Shown in pieces: positions 1-64,000 of a stretch of DNA of 64,000 bases. Position 1 is the stretch's first letter. Each line of letters begins with the position of its first letter. The notes under the pieces were generated by a model. That model did no database searches and was not told the origin of the DNA. It was given only the letters and a program-made list of their open reading frames with translations. Where the stretch lies: NCBI GenBank assembly GCA_039621445.1, contig CP154954.1:22146954-22210953 (forward strand), read 5' to 3'. The DNA comes from Euglena gracilis. Its lineage: Eukaryota; Euglenida; Euglenophyceae; Euglenales. The translations under genes were made by a program, and so were the position numbers.

Positions 1-633
1 TCGGACTCGTCGAAGGGTCTCAAAAGGTCTACCAACGCTCACTCAATACCCTGTGCCCCCATCCCCAACGGGGGGGAGGTATCCCACCCGAGTGACCAGC
101 CGACACCAAAGGGGGACGATGGGCCCGGGAGGCGCCACCCTTCACCGCCTCCAGAACGGCACTGCGGCGAGGGGGAGGGAGGCGCCGGCGGTGGCAGCGG
201 CCCCCCAACTGGCCTGACCGAAGAGGGGAACCCCCACCCGACAGGGAGGGTTGGGGTGTGGGTGGGGGCTGCTGGGCGTGGGGGCGCGGAGGGGCCCCCG
301 GCCTCCCTCGGCGGTCCGCCTGGGCGGGGGGCAGCCGCCGGCGGGGAGGGCTCCCCGCGCTGGGCCGAGGGCTGCCTGTGTCGTCAGGCGAGACCCCCCC
401 TGACGACTTCACCTTTCGCTGGCTCCGGAACGGTTGGTTTTTTTGCTGATTTGGGTCCTACACACGAGTGGGTTTGCCGCATGGGGCACAGGCAGGGGGT
501 GGTCGGAGGCTGGGGGAAGGGCGCACGAGGGGCGTCACCCGAGTGTGGGAGTAGCTGGGCAGCGGCGGGCCTCCGGCTCGGCAGCAGCGTCGGCGAGCAG
601 GGACCCCCCCCCCTTGGCACGGCCGATCCCAGC
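1..633. other. GC-rich stretch, no gene assigned
   Basis: GC-rich sequence with G and C runs and open frames on both strands. None of the frames shows a recognisable domain or an exon-like border consistent with the gene further along, so nothing is called here. Confidence 0.5.
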
Positions 634-1032
634 GTAAACCCCCTCCCTAATAAGTGCGCGGTGCCCTAATTGTGCGCAGTGCCCTAATAAGTGCGCACCC
701 CAAGGGTCCGAAACTACCTCCCTAAAAAGTGCACACCTCCCAAAGAGAAACCGTTGTCACATTTCAGGTCGGAAAGCAAACACAATTCTCAGAACGGTCC
801 TTCTCAGACCAGATATTTCCATCGTCCAAACCCAACTTTGACACATAACCACTTGAATCATAGCTTGACATCACAAGAAGGGGGAAAACTGAAAAAAGAG
901 TGGTGGAAAGTCAAGCATTGTGAGCTTTGCCCTAATAAGTGCGCAGTGCCCTAAATAAGTGCGCACCCCTTGGGGTCCGAAACTACGTCCTTAAACTGTG
1001 TGCACCCGTGCACTTATTAGGGGGGGGTTTAC
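634..1032. mobile_element. Short inverted-repeat element, GTAAACCCC-ended family
   Basis: The left end reads GTAAACCCCCTCCCTAATAA and continues into AGTGCGCGG. The right end (about 1,005-1,032) is its near-exact reverse complement, giving terminal inverted repeats of about 28 bp around a 399-bp element. Inside, TAATAAGTGCGC motifs are repeated near each end, next to GGGTCCGAAACTAC. There is no coding capacity. The same terminal GTAAACC plus C-run motif is seen at 16,771, 19,172, 40,027 and 48,072. It behaves like a miniature inverted-repeat transposable element; the superfamily is not known. Confidence 0.75.
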
Positions 1033-1289
1033 CCTTTGAGGGTTGCGAGCCACAGCGGTGCAGTTTGGATTCTGATTGGTCTTTCCAGTGAAGTGGATGT
1101 AGCTTGGGAAGCACCTTACTGGCCATGGGAAGGTGGGAGAGCTGCGACTGGGGGGCAAACATAGGCTGCCAGCGTGCCAGACCAAAAGGAAAGGGAAGCG
1201 ATCGAGAGAGTTGCCAAAAACAGGGAGCTCCCTGACGGAGGCTGTTCCGGACGGCGTCTACCTGTGATGAAAACATGACAGCTGGAGTG

Positions 1290-1478
<189 letters not shown>

Positions 1479-1762
1479 GCGTAGGGTTAGGACCGGCCCA
1501 CCGGAGGGCTCGGCCGAGCGTGCGACGCGCATCCTCCTGGGCCCTGCCTGGCAGGCAGGAAGGGGGAAAGAAAGATTAAGGCCAGCTGATGGTCCCACAA
1601 GGGACTTAGCCCTGCCGGCATTTGGAGTGGCCCCAAAAGGGCCGGTGCTGGGATTTGTGGTGCGGGCAGTCAGCAGTGAGGCCCGCACGCGCAGGGTGGG
1701 GATGCGCGTAGCACGCGCAGCCGAGCCCTCCGGCGGGCCGGTCCTAACCCTAACCCTACGCC
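1479..1762. repeat. Inverted repeat with CCCTAA units at its outer edge
   Basis: The left arm (about 1,479-1,533) begins GCGTAGGGTTAGGACCGGCC. The right arm (about 1,700-1,762) is its reverse complement and ends in CCTAACCCTAACCCTACGC. The arms are about 55 bp and differ at a few positions. They enclose about 165 bp without coding signal. The outer edge carries TTAGGG-type units, one on the left and two on the right. Confidence 0.75.
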
Positions 1763-1844
1763 TCTCACCAACCCCAGCTTCACTGACCGCAGGGTGTACC
1801 CCGTGGCCAACCCGAACCCCCCCCCTGGGGGGGGGTTACTAAGC

Positions 1845-2090
1845 GAAATAGCAGCAAAGATATCGGCCCATATCGGGTTTATCGAAAATCTTAAATTTAT
1901 CGGGTCCCGAAAAAATATCGTGAAATATCGGCTTTATTGGGGGGGGGGAACATACTTCTTTGATGTTTTGGGGGCGATTTTGGGACTCTGCAAATCACAA
2001 AAATGAGAAGATATCAGGGCACAAAATGATCATATCGGTTTTATCGAGGATATCGGGGTGTCAATCTATTCAAATTTATCGGGACCCCCC
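1845..2090. repeat. TATCGG-rich direct repeats
   Basis: TATCGG and TTTATCGGG motifs recur many times. Two similar blocks, near 1,875-1,910 and 2,035-2,090, both end in AAATTTATCGGG followed by a CCC run. They may be the ends of a degenerate element. No coding signal is seen. Confidence 0.6.
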
Positions 2091-3092
2091 CAAAACCAAT
2101 ATCAATATCCATCCTTGATAGCAGTTGGCCCATATGGAGGGCATCCTGAGAAATTTGATCTCCAAAATGCGAAGCCCCCCCCCCATTTAAAAGCCCTAGA
2201 CGGTCTTCACATTCGGACCAAATATAAAGCTGGGGGTGCGCGCTCCATATTTTGTGGGTCAACCTTCCAAAAGGGAGGCTTCCACATTCACTCGCCACAC
2301 AACAATGAGCCAGAGGGGGTTCTCATTTAGGGGGCACTGTTTTGGGTTTAAACTTCTCTGATCCAACAGTGTCTGGCCCATTACAGCATAGATGGCTTGA
2401 TGGCCCATTAATAAACTGACAGCACATTAATGAACAGCATAAATTAGGTAACGACAATTAGACAAAAATTTTGTTCACGATAATCCAAACCAAATTAGAA
2501 CAAACTCATTCGACCATAATTTGATTCCCTTTACAGGAGTGCAGCGGGGGGGGGTGACATTGTCTGTGCAGCCGAAGTCCCCGGCCGGGTGCATTGATGC
2601 ATTAATTGAAGGTGCATATATTGGGGGGCATTCCACAAATATCACCACCAAATAAAGCGTCAAATGTGCAAAAATTTTCTAATTAAACATGAAATGTAGG
2701 TTTGGATGTCTTTTTGACCTTGCAATTTTTAATCAAGGAAAATACTTTATTTCTCATGGGCCTGTAATGGGGGGGGGGCACTCATAAAAGATGGTTCAGA
2801 ATTTCCCAACTTTGGTGTCAGAGTGGACGGGTTATCTTTTTAAAAAAATAGTTGTACCACAATTCTCACTGATTTGGGCGAGTGAAAATGTGTTAAATGA
2901 TTAAAAATAATTGTCATATCACCGTAATATTGTACAAAATGAAATGAAATGATCATTAATTCATTCCCGATCATATTCATTCCCAATCATTGATTAGATT
3001 CCCGATCACATATAGAACCCCCAAGGGTTAAAAATTCTCCCAGTTATGAAGTCGAGGGTTCATCTGGGGAGGGATACATATTGCGTGAAGGT
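2091..3092. other. AT-rich DNA, nothing recognised
   Basis: AT-rich sequence with scattered G runs. No exon-like island, domain or clear repeat boundary was seen. Confidence 0.5.
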
Positions 3093-3361
3093 GTGCATAC
3101 ATACATACATACATACATACATACATACATACATACATACATACATACATACATACATACATACATACATACCTACATACATACATACAGACATACATAC
3201 ATACATACATACATACATCCATGCATACATACATGCATGCATGCATACATACATACATACATACATACATACACTATACATACATACATACATACATACA
3301 TACATACATACATACATACATACATACATACATACATACATACATACATACATACATACAT
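3093..3361. repeat. CATA tetranucleotide array
   Basis: About 270 bp of CATA units with a few variants (CAGA, CATG, CTATA). Apparent Tyr-Ile-His or Cys-Met-Tyr-Val frames on either strand are repeat translation. Confidence 0.95.
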
Positions 3362-6300
3362 TGAGCAACACCACACCTGTTAGCATCCAGCCGTGCCTGT
3401 GCAACAAAATGGGGGTGACAAATAGAACCAAGAGGATTGGGGCCAGAGTTGGAAACAAACCTACCATGGGGAAAAAGAGCTTTCCTTTCTGAGGAAAGGC
3501 GTTGAATGACGCCTTTAGACAAGGTGTGGTTGACTCTTCTGCTTCACTCCATCCTTCAGGCAGGCTCAGTCAAGCTGAGACTTCAAAGCTCACTATCTTG
3601 CTCACGACCCGATCACTTTTTTGCACCCGCCACTGTGGGGTTCAACCGACCCACCCATCCACCAACGCAAAATTGTCCGAGCCCCCAGCAAAATTTTGAC
3701 AGCCCATCTAGGCCGGCGCTGACTATCCACAGCCCCCCCCCCCCCCCCCGGGACCAGCCGTCAACCCCCCCCCCCCCTCAAATCCCCCCATGTAACACCA
3801 GGGTGAACACATGGGTTTCCCCAAAAAGATCACGATGAGGCGAAATGACAAACCAAGGACAAATTGAAACCCAACGCATAAAACACGAAATCAAATCAAA
3901 TCAAATCAAATCAAAGAGTGCTTTCACCCCCCCCCCCCAATAGAGAACCCTCCCATACCCCCCCCCCCCCCCGGCCCGTGGGCGGCACTATTGGCCACAT
4001 CTTGAATTCAGCCAGAGTTTTGGTCTCGGGGGAGGGGGTCTTCACCACCACAGGAACACCTCGGGGGGGGGGCAAAATTGGGGTATGTGAAAGCATTTTC
4101 GCACCAGAACCCATACCCATGCCCCTGGCGCAGGACCCCCATCCCCCCACTGGAGTCTGCTGACTTTAAAAGAAGCCTGCCCCCCCTGCCACCCATTTAT
4201 GGCACCATGCAAGAAGAAACTTTTTTGGAGACGAAGGAAAACTGAAGCCCCCAAAATAACATCGGGGGGAGGGGGTAAGTTATTTGGCATCTGAAGCCGT
4301 GGCCCAGAAGGGGATTATGAGGGGTGTATTATTTGGGGTATACCAAAAATAACCCCCGTAATGCAGATTTTTATGCAATCTGTGTTTTTCATATTTTATT
4401 ACACTTCATTTTAGGTTCATACGGCCTCAAATCTTTTCCCGGTCATTAGTGCCAAAAGCTGCTGTTCTTGAACAAAAATTGAGGCGTTCTTTCTTGCTTG
4501 ATTCCTTCTCTGGGGTGCGGCAGAGGGGAATGTTATTTGGGAAGCCGAACTCCCGGACCAGGATTGTGGTGGTTTTATTGTTTGGGGGGGCATTCCTTAA
4601 AATGAACGCCTGTGGGAAAGAGAGAAGGGGTTGGGGTTGACCCCCTTCCCACCACCCACAGGGATTTCCAGGATTCCGGTCCAGCACAGCCCTGGGTTGG
4701 AGACCAAACCCTCCAATTTCTGCAAAGCACCGCTTCCAAAACCGGCAAAAACCCACCAATTTTCGTAATTGTAAAAAGTCTTTATCAACTTCTCTAAAAA
4801 GGGGGGTATAGATATTTTTTTCAACGATTCCAAATCAAAGCAAATATGTCCGAGAAATTGCCCAAAGGGTCATGTTTGGTGAAAAGCAGAAAAAAAAACG
4901 TTGCATTGTGGCCGATGAAACTTCCGCCTGAAAATTCCCCCCCCCAAAATCTTCCAATTACGCCCGGAACGCAGGTTTTGGGGGGTGTTCCATATTTGGA
5001 GGGTTTACTTCAGTTCGGTCTTGGATTTGAATGTACACCCTCAGCAACGTCTGTCAGAGCAAAAGCCCTCCGACAAAAAGATGAAAGCAAACAACGTTGA
5101 TTGGCAATAATCAGTAAACACAGACCAAGGCAAACCGGAAAGCTTTCACAAACGACAATACGTAATAGAACACCAACGCCTTGTGCTAGGGTTTCCCAGG
5201 GGCATGGCTTCAGCTGCCATCTCTGGGCAGCCCACAGATGCCTCGCCAGAACCGCAGCGCTGGCCGCGAGACAGTGACAGGGCCTCCGTTGAGGCGAAAT
5301 GGTGGCCGGGACTGGTGAATTTTTGGGCACCCTCCTTCTCCCCAACAACACAGGACAGCAAAGCATGGCGGGGGTGGAGGAATGGCTGAGCGATCCGCCC
5401 AGGGTATTCAACGGGGGAAGGGGGAGGTCCCAGGCCAACCCCCTAGGCGCTGAGTGGGGGGTGGGTTGACCCCTTCCCTCCCCCTGGGGAAAACCCGGCT
5501 GGAAGATTTTCTTGAGCTTCAGAAAATGCCCCCCCCCCCAAACCATGTTTTCAGGGGTTTGATTTGAAAAATGGACAAAAACTATAAAAAACATGCGTGG
5601 CGCAAAGCGCACAAAGCGCCCGTGGAAAAAGAATAGTTTGGGTTTCAGGGGACCCCCCCCAGGACCGCCCCCCTCAGCCTTGGCCTGGAGAGGAGCTGGA
5701 CCCCCCCTCCCCTTGGGGGTTGACCCCCTCCCCCTTGTACAAAACCAACGTTCACTTGCAACCTCCCCTCATAATGCAAAGCCATCGCAGCCATGCACTT
5801 GGGCGGGATTCCAAGGCCCTCTGTGGGGATTAAACTTTTCCAGATGACCTCTGCGGGTTGCTTCTTCAATTTCGCTCAATTACCAACACTGCCTCAACTT
5901 TCCTACGTGCACCTCTCAATTCTGCTCCCCCAGTATGTCCTGTTTCTGACCCAAATGACAAAATCCATCGCACCCCTCCACTCAGGACTATCACTGCGGC
6001 AACAGCAATCCATGCACGCACACAGTAAAACGCCCATAACAGCTCGGCTGAATGGTGTCAAAATAAACCCCCAAATACTGAAAACCGCCATCTGATTCCC
6101 CCATCCCCGCCAAAACATAAAGTCCCCAAGGTAGCTTTCGAAGGCAAAGCATAAATTCTCTTGTGCAGAAATCGGACCGTTGCACGTGAGTTGGATCCGT
6201 TCCCGTCGGTGGGGAGGGCGAGGCAGGCTCTGGCAGGGGGGCGGCCGCCGCATGGAGGTCTTCCGTCAGGACGACCCTTGGGGGTCAACGCCCCCCGGTG

Positions 6301-6387
6301 GGTGGAGGCACAGACGCCTGCAGGCAGGCCTGCCGTCCCTGGTCTGTGGCGACGTCCCAACATCTGGGCCAGGCTGTTTCTTACCAT
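3362..6387. other. Intergenic DNA with G/C runs, no gene assigned
   Basis: Mixed sequence with C runs (about 3,730-3,770 and 3,930-3,972) and repeated phrases such as GGGTTGACCCCCTCCC near 4,635 and 5,465. GC-rich patches at 5,200-5,330 and 6,180-6,360 are open in several frames but show no known domain. They cannot be joined in phase to anything. Confidence 0.4.
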
Positions 6388-6515
6388 CCCCGGGGGGGGG
6401 GTCCGGAGTGCCTTGGGGTGCGTGCGCAGGCAGGCACTACCCCCCCCGGGGGGGGGGTGGATTTCGGCCTGTGCCCAGGCACATTCCTTTGAAAATAGGC
6501 CATTTTGGCCTGTTG
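6388..6515. repeat. Dispersed repeat, copy 1 (GGAGTGCCTTG family)
   Basis: A G run, GTCCGGAGTGCC, a GGCAGGCACTACCCCC block, a second G run, GGATTTCGGCCTGTGC and AAAATAGGCCATTTT occur in this order. The same order recurs at about 29,518-29,655, so this is a dispersed repeat with two clear copies in the window. Confidence 0.7.
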
Positions 6516-9500
6516 GAGGTGACTAGGGTTGAGAAATATCTCTTGTACCCTCAGGTCTCCTTTAACCTCTCAGGTCCGCCATCAGGATCCAAATTTTGTA
6601 CAGGGATTCGCGCAGAAATAAATGGGGGGTGGCGCCCACAGGACCCAGGGATTATGTAACCCCCCCTCTCGCCCACCGACCAGGTACCCCCAACCAGGGG
6701 GGGGGGTCGCGACTGGGTGCCAAAAACAACCCAATCTTCAAAGCCACCTACAACCCATGACCAGGGGGGTGGTCGTACGCACCCCTCTTACCTGCAACCC
6801 CAACCGGGGGTGGTCGTTGTTTGGGGTGGTTGGTGGGCAAAGGGGGGGGGTAGGGGGACTTCCATCGCGATGGAAATGTGCCCCCAGCAGGAGTTGGGGT
6901 AAATAGCAAATCTCATCACCCCCCCCTCCCAACCAGCAACATAACAGGGGGGGGGGGGAATATGCAACTTGGCCCTTCAAATTATGCAAGTCAAAAAAAT
7001 GCAAAAAAATGCAAAAAAATGAGAATTTCGGAAAAAACCTGATGATGCTAAAAAATGCAAATTATGCAAGTTGCATATCCCCCCCCTGCAACATAACCAG
7101 GGATTTCTCTCTGACCTCCCTGAAGGGGGGGGGGTGGACGGGCCCTGCAGACCATTGGGTTTGTCATTTCTCGCCCTGAATTAGGACCCAAATATTATCA
7201 TTTGACCTCAAAAAGTCAAAAAATTTTCTGGGAATTGACCCACACGTGCAGTGAGGGAACTAAGTCGTTGTGCATCTGAGAAATCTGTGGCGTACACCCA
7301 ACCCCCTGCCCCAAAGCCAGCCTCTGTGGGCTGCGGTGATGGTGTGTGCACACTGCCCGCACACTTTCACGGCACCACACGACACAGCAATGCCCCCAGC
7401 CCGCTCTGCCACAGAGCTGGCTGGGGGAGTGCGAGAGCCAAGGTTTCCGCTTTCCCCACCCCTTCCCCATTGCAAATTGAACCCAACGCAAGGGAGCCCA
7501 CATTGTGGCGAGCAGGACTGGACCCTGTCATTGAACACCGCGGGATGGCGGGATGGACCCCGGACAACGCAGCGGAGGGGGCGGTGCCTTTGACAAGCCA
7601 CCCCTTTGGGCAAACCAAGGCCGCCGGCGGTCTGATGGGCTTGTGCAAAGCACTGCGTTGCGTTGGAGGAAGGCCAAAGGGAGCGGCGAGACCCACCTGG
7701 GCACTGGGGCATGGCGACGTGCCAAACAGGGCCGGCCCCCCCGGCGGCGAAGGGAACTGTGGACAGCGAACCTGCGGGTAGGGCGAAAGGCGCCGGGAGA
7801 CACTTCTCTGGCAGGCTGCCTTCCCAATCCCCCCCCCCCCCCAACACCCCAACAACCCAGGAACATCCACACCAGCAACCCCTGAGCCGGGAGGGTGAGA
7901 TTGCCAAACACACACATCGCTGCACCTGTCTTTTTGGTGGGGGTTCCAGAGGCTGTGTCTGCAAGGTTGCCAGAACTTGGAAACCAGCTTTGCATTGGTC
8001 TTGTGCTGTCTTCTGGCTTTTTTATCCACTCCTTTCTGGCAGCAGAACTGTTTGAATTTCCGAATTGAATTTTTTGTTCTTTTTCCAACATTTAACTCCC
8101 AATTCTCAAAATGCATGTCTCCTTTTTCATAGACCTTGGTGCAAAGCGAAGCCAGGAACCGAAACTTGCGATTGGGAGATACAGGGGTGAAATTGATGTC
8201 GGAGGCCTGCGAGAAAAAAAATACAGAAAAACTATGGAAAAATTGACATTGGGAGTGCACATTTCTGCTACCTCCCCCCTTTTCCATTTGAAGTTTTTTC
8301 GTTTCGTTTTACGTTTGAGGTGCCATTCACCAAAAAAGAACAAAAATAAAAAAAGCCCCAAATTGAAAATTGCAACATATGGCAAACTTTGATAACTTTT
8401 GCAATTTCTTTTTTACAAAAAAAAATAGCAAAAAAAAGCACTTGCATTCCCTTGCGAACCATTTGAGGAATGGCCGGAACTCAGAACGCTCCTGTTTCAA
8501 ATTCATGTGGATCGAGGGAGAAAAAAAAATAAAAAGGTGGAAAATGCGGGAAAACTGCGGAAATTGTGGAAATTTGCGGGGACGTTGCGGATATGAATTT
8601 CTGCTTCCACCGAAAAGCCATCATCATTATGTGATGATTATGATGATGCAATATTCAGGGCAGAGAAAACTTGGCCCATCCACCACCCATATCAAGATAA
8701 GAAAAATCCAAACCAAAACCTCTCCTGTTTGTCATTTGATTGCGACAATTTGTTGCCTGTTGATTGCCAATTTGTGATGATCTGTGGCACCTTGTACTGC
8801 CAAAACGGCCGTTTTTGTGCTAAACGATGGAACGATTTGATGGTGGCCCAAAGAACGATTGGAAATGGACAAAATTACAAGGATTGCAGCTTTCAGAGGT
8901 TGAAAAATGGATGAAATTGGGTCGGATTTGGGCTGGCCAGAGCAAATTTGGGTAAAAAAATCGATGTTTTGCATAACTGGCAGTTTTTGGGGCATATTTA
9001 AAATTTCCATTTTCTGTCCCTGGTTCGACCCCAGCTCAGGCCCAATTCCAGCTGGGGACCCGGGGTCAGCCAGCAGACTGTTTCCAGCCTCTGAGCTGGA
9101 CCACGGGGGGGGGGGGTCGCCACGCCCAGCCAAAAATCCGTCACCGACCAGCCACCCTTCGGGCGGCTGCAAAAAAAAACCTGTCGATGGGGGGGAGGGG
9201 GTCCGAGGCTGGAAAGGCTGCTGGCTGGCTGCAACCCCCCCCCCCCACCGGGGATGGGATGCCCTCCGACTTGAGCGACCCTGGTTGTGCACCATCATTT
9301 CTTGAGGACACCATTGTCCCAATAAACACCTCCTTCACTTGAAATGTGAGGCATCAGAATTTGGAGAAAGCAAATGGAAAGGCGACTCCTGTGTTTGTGC
9401 AACAAGGAAGGGTACCCAACGTCACCGTTACAAAACAGATAACGGCGTGCCACACTGCCTTACCAGCCTCTTTGGGGGGCCTTGGCGTCCACTAGCCTAA

Positions 9501-10069
9501 AATCGGTTTGATTTCATTCGACAACCCAGGGCTTGCCCATGCGACTACCGCTGTTTGGTGCATCCCTGTTCATCGACGTGGTGCAAGAATCCAAAACAAG
9601 GTGAACAAATCTCCACCTGAATTTCTCATGCGTACACGCAATGGGCGCAAAACACCACATAAGGGGGTGATGACAATCTGTGATTCTGTAGCAGAAACCG
9701 CAGGTTGTGATTCGACATCATAATCCAAATTTAGAGCTCCAAGAGCTGAATGGGCTGCAGGTCAGCACTTTTTGGGAGAATCAATGGATTGCGTGGATGC
9801 CATCAATTTGCAGCTTGCATTTGGAATACATTCCCATTCCCTTCCGCATGTTTGTTTGCATGCAAAGCCTTGAAGGCAAAGGAATGAGTAGGGGTTGGGC
9901 AGTAATTATCGTCGGTTCAAAAGAAGAACACAGACAAACATCAACCGAAACATATGCCATGAAGGTGGGGAGGAAACGGGGAGGACAGACGGCATGCGCA
10001 GTACAACTGAGAAAAGAACGGAAACAACTCTGAGGCGGGTCGGGTGGCGTTTCGGGGGGGGTGTTCTGG
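6516..10069. other. Sequence downstream of the giant gene, no gene assigned
   Basis: A GC-rich patch at 7,250-7,800 is open in three minus-strand and two plus-strand frames, the pattern of compositional bias rather than one gene. I see no ankyrin or propeller-like pattern in it. The rest is AT-rich with AAAATGG-type words, plus a GGCTGGCTG/C-run repeat at about 9,090-9,250. No convincing polyadenylation signal was found just past the stop at 10,070. Confidence 0.4.
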
Positions 10070-62948
<52,879 letters not shown>

Positions 62949-63060
62949 CTGCGGAAGGCGGGGCAAGGCGGGGGGGGGGGTTGGGGGGTTCTTGCGATGG
63001 CAACACACCGCTCTGGCTCTGTGACCAGGCACCTATGGTCACTTCCCATTTTGGTGCTCT
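62949..63060 (-). other. Intron upstream of A1
   Basis: It contains the pyrimidine-rich acceptor region of A1 (CCCC runs in transcript sense) and no exon. Confidence 0.5.
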
Positions 63061-63117
63061 GGTCGGCCCTGGTCGGCCCTGGTCGGCCCTGGTCGGCCCT
63101 GGTCGGCCCTGGTCGGC
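63061..63117. repeat. GGTCGGCCCT tandem decamer array, copy 1
   Basis: Nearly six tandem GGTCGGCCCT units. The same decamer forms the end of the window. Confidence 0.95.
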
Positions 63118-63174
63118 AAATAGTCGGCCATAGGTGGGGGTATCCGTCACAGAAAAAAAGATTGTGAAAAATGA

Positions 63175-63840
63175 CCCAAAATTACCAAAAGGGCACAAAA
63201 TGGCCAAAATGCCATAAAATATGCTCATATTGACCCAATTAGCCCAATATTTGCCAAATCAGTGACTGCGGTCGGCTGAAAATGGCTAAAAATGGCCAAA
63301 AGTGGGCAAAGGCCAAAGAAAAGCTGTTTTGGCCACTGTTTTTGCAAATTCAGAAGCTGCACCTGGCGCAAAATGCTCAAAAATGGTCAAATTGGACCAA
63401 AAAGAGACCAAAAAATGGACAAAATTACAAAAAAAGGTCGAAAATGGCTTTAAATGGTCAAAAATGGCCCAAGAGCGGGACAAAATGGCCCAAAATTACA
63501 AGAAGTGCGCAAAAAAATGGCCAAAAATGGTCAAAATAGGTCAAAATTGGCGAATTATGGTTACAAAAAGGGCCAAAAGCGATTATGGTTACAAAAAAAG
63601 GGGACAAAAGGGACCTAAAAGGACCAAAAGTGGCCAAAAGTGGCCAAAAGTGACAACATGAGCCAGATGAGCCAGAAAAATCTCAAAATCTGGGATAAAA
63701 ATGAGCCTAATTCCTCATTCTCACTGAAAACTTGACATCAATTAGAAAAAAGTTGCGCGGTCAGCTGCGGTCGGCTGCGGTTGGCTGTGGTCGGCTGCGG
63801 TCGGCTGCGGTAACCCGCGGTCGATGCTGCCGGGCCAGCA
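63175..63840. repeat. Degenerate AAAATGGCCAAAA repeats and GCGGTCGGCT units
   Basis: About 500 bp made of CAAAATGG and GGCCAAAA words on the plus strand, with ORFs of Lys, Asn and Gln that are repeat translation. TGCGGTCGGCTGCGG units follow at 63,755-63,825. Confidence 0.8.
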
Positions 63841-63872
63841 TCGCCCAGCATCGCCCAGCATCGCCCAGCATC
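63833..63872. repeat. CAGCATCGCC tandem decamers
   Basis: Four units of CAGCATCGCC/CAGCATCATC. Confidence 0.9.
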
Positions 63873-63948
63873 ATCAGAGGTGCTTGGTCCAGAGGGAAAG
63901 CTGCTGAATTCCTTCATCCATTCCCCTTCCGTCGGCCAACCACATGCA

Positions 63949-64000
63949 AGTCGGCCCTGGTCGGCCCTGGTCGGCCCTGGTCGGCCCTGGTCGGCCCTGG
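63949..64000. repeat. GGTCGGCCCT tandem decamer array, copy 2, cut by window end
   Basis: Five units of the same decamer as at 63,061, running off the end of the window. Confidence 0.95.

Noticed and set aside
7250-7964. GC-rich region with long ORFs on both strands
   Set aside because: Three minus and two plus frames are open at once, no domain is recognisable, and no exon joins in phase.

Overview
The window looks like nuclear DNA from an intron-rich microbial eukaryote (an alga or other protist). No rRNA or tRNA gene, organelle gene or bacterial operon was found, so I do not name a lineage. Short GC-rich islands with exon structure sit in a sea of AT-rich or low-complexity DNA. That DNA is full of long CA, CATA and CCCA tracts, G or C homopolymers and small inverted-repeat transposons. 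Almost every long ORF over these tracts is microsatellite translation.

The main content is a minus-strand series of about 45 small exons between 62,948 and 10,070. I placed most by eye from AG/GT borders and checked that reading phase is kept from one exon to the next. The exons fall into three successive modules. Module A runs 62.9-49.2 kb, module B 48.9-29.2 kb and module C 28.6-10.1 kb. Each module begins with ankyrin-repeat exons and continues with a long chain of beta-strand-rich exons resembling a propeller. Corresponding exons in the three modules share short sequence patterns in the same order. The last exon of A joins the ankyrin exon of B in phase, and the last exon of B joins the ankyrin exon of C in phase, with only 0.3-0.6 kb between them. 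The simplest reading is one giant gene coding for a protein with three tandem ankyrin-plus-propeller modules, open at its 5' end and ending in a stop codon at 10,070-10,072. I do not recognise the protein. Three fused or neighbouring paralogues remain possible.

The introns hold mobile DNA. A hAT transposon (52,270-53,744) has matching ends, an 8-bp target duplication and a truncated transposase with two tiny introns. Several families of short non-autonomous elements are present: GTAAACCCC-ended, CAGGG-ended (two of these lie inside dinucleotide tracts), and an element ending in a C run plus GGGCAATTGTC. A 2.4-kb tandem duplication (15.56-20.31 kb), bounded on all sides by CA tracts, has copied one exon. 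A cluster of GCGCAAAT-type palindromes fills one intron (41.3-44.2 kb). A 1.45-kb CCCAC minisatellite fills another.

The first 10 kb, downstream of the gene, and the last 1 kb, upstream of the first visible exon, hold only repeats and sequence I cannot assign.
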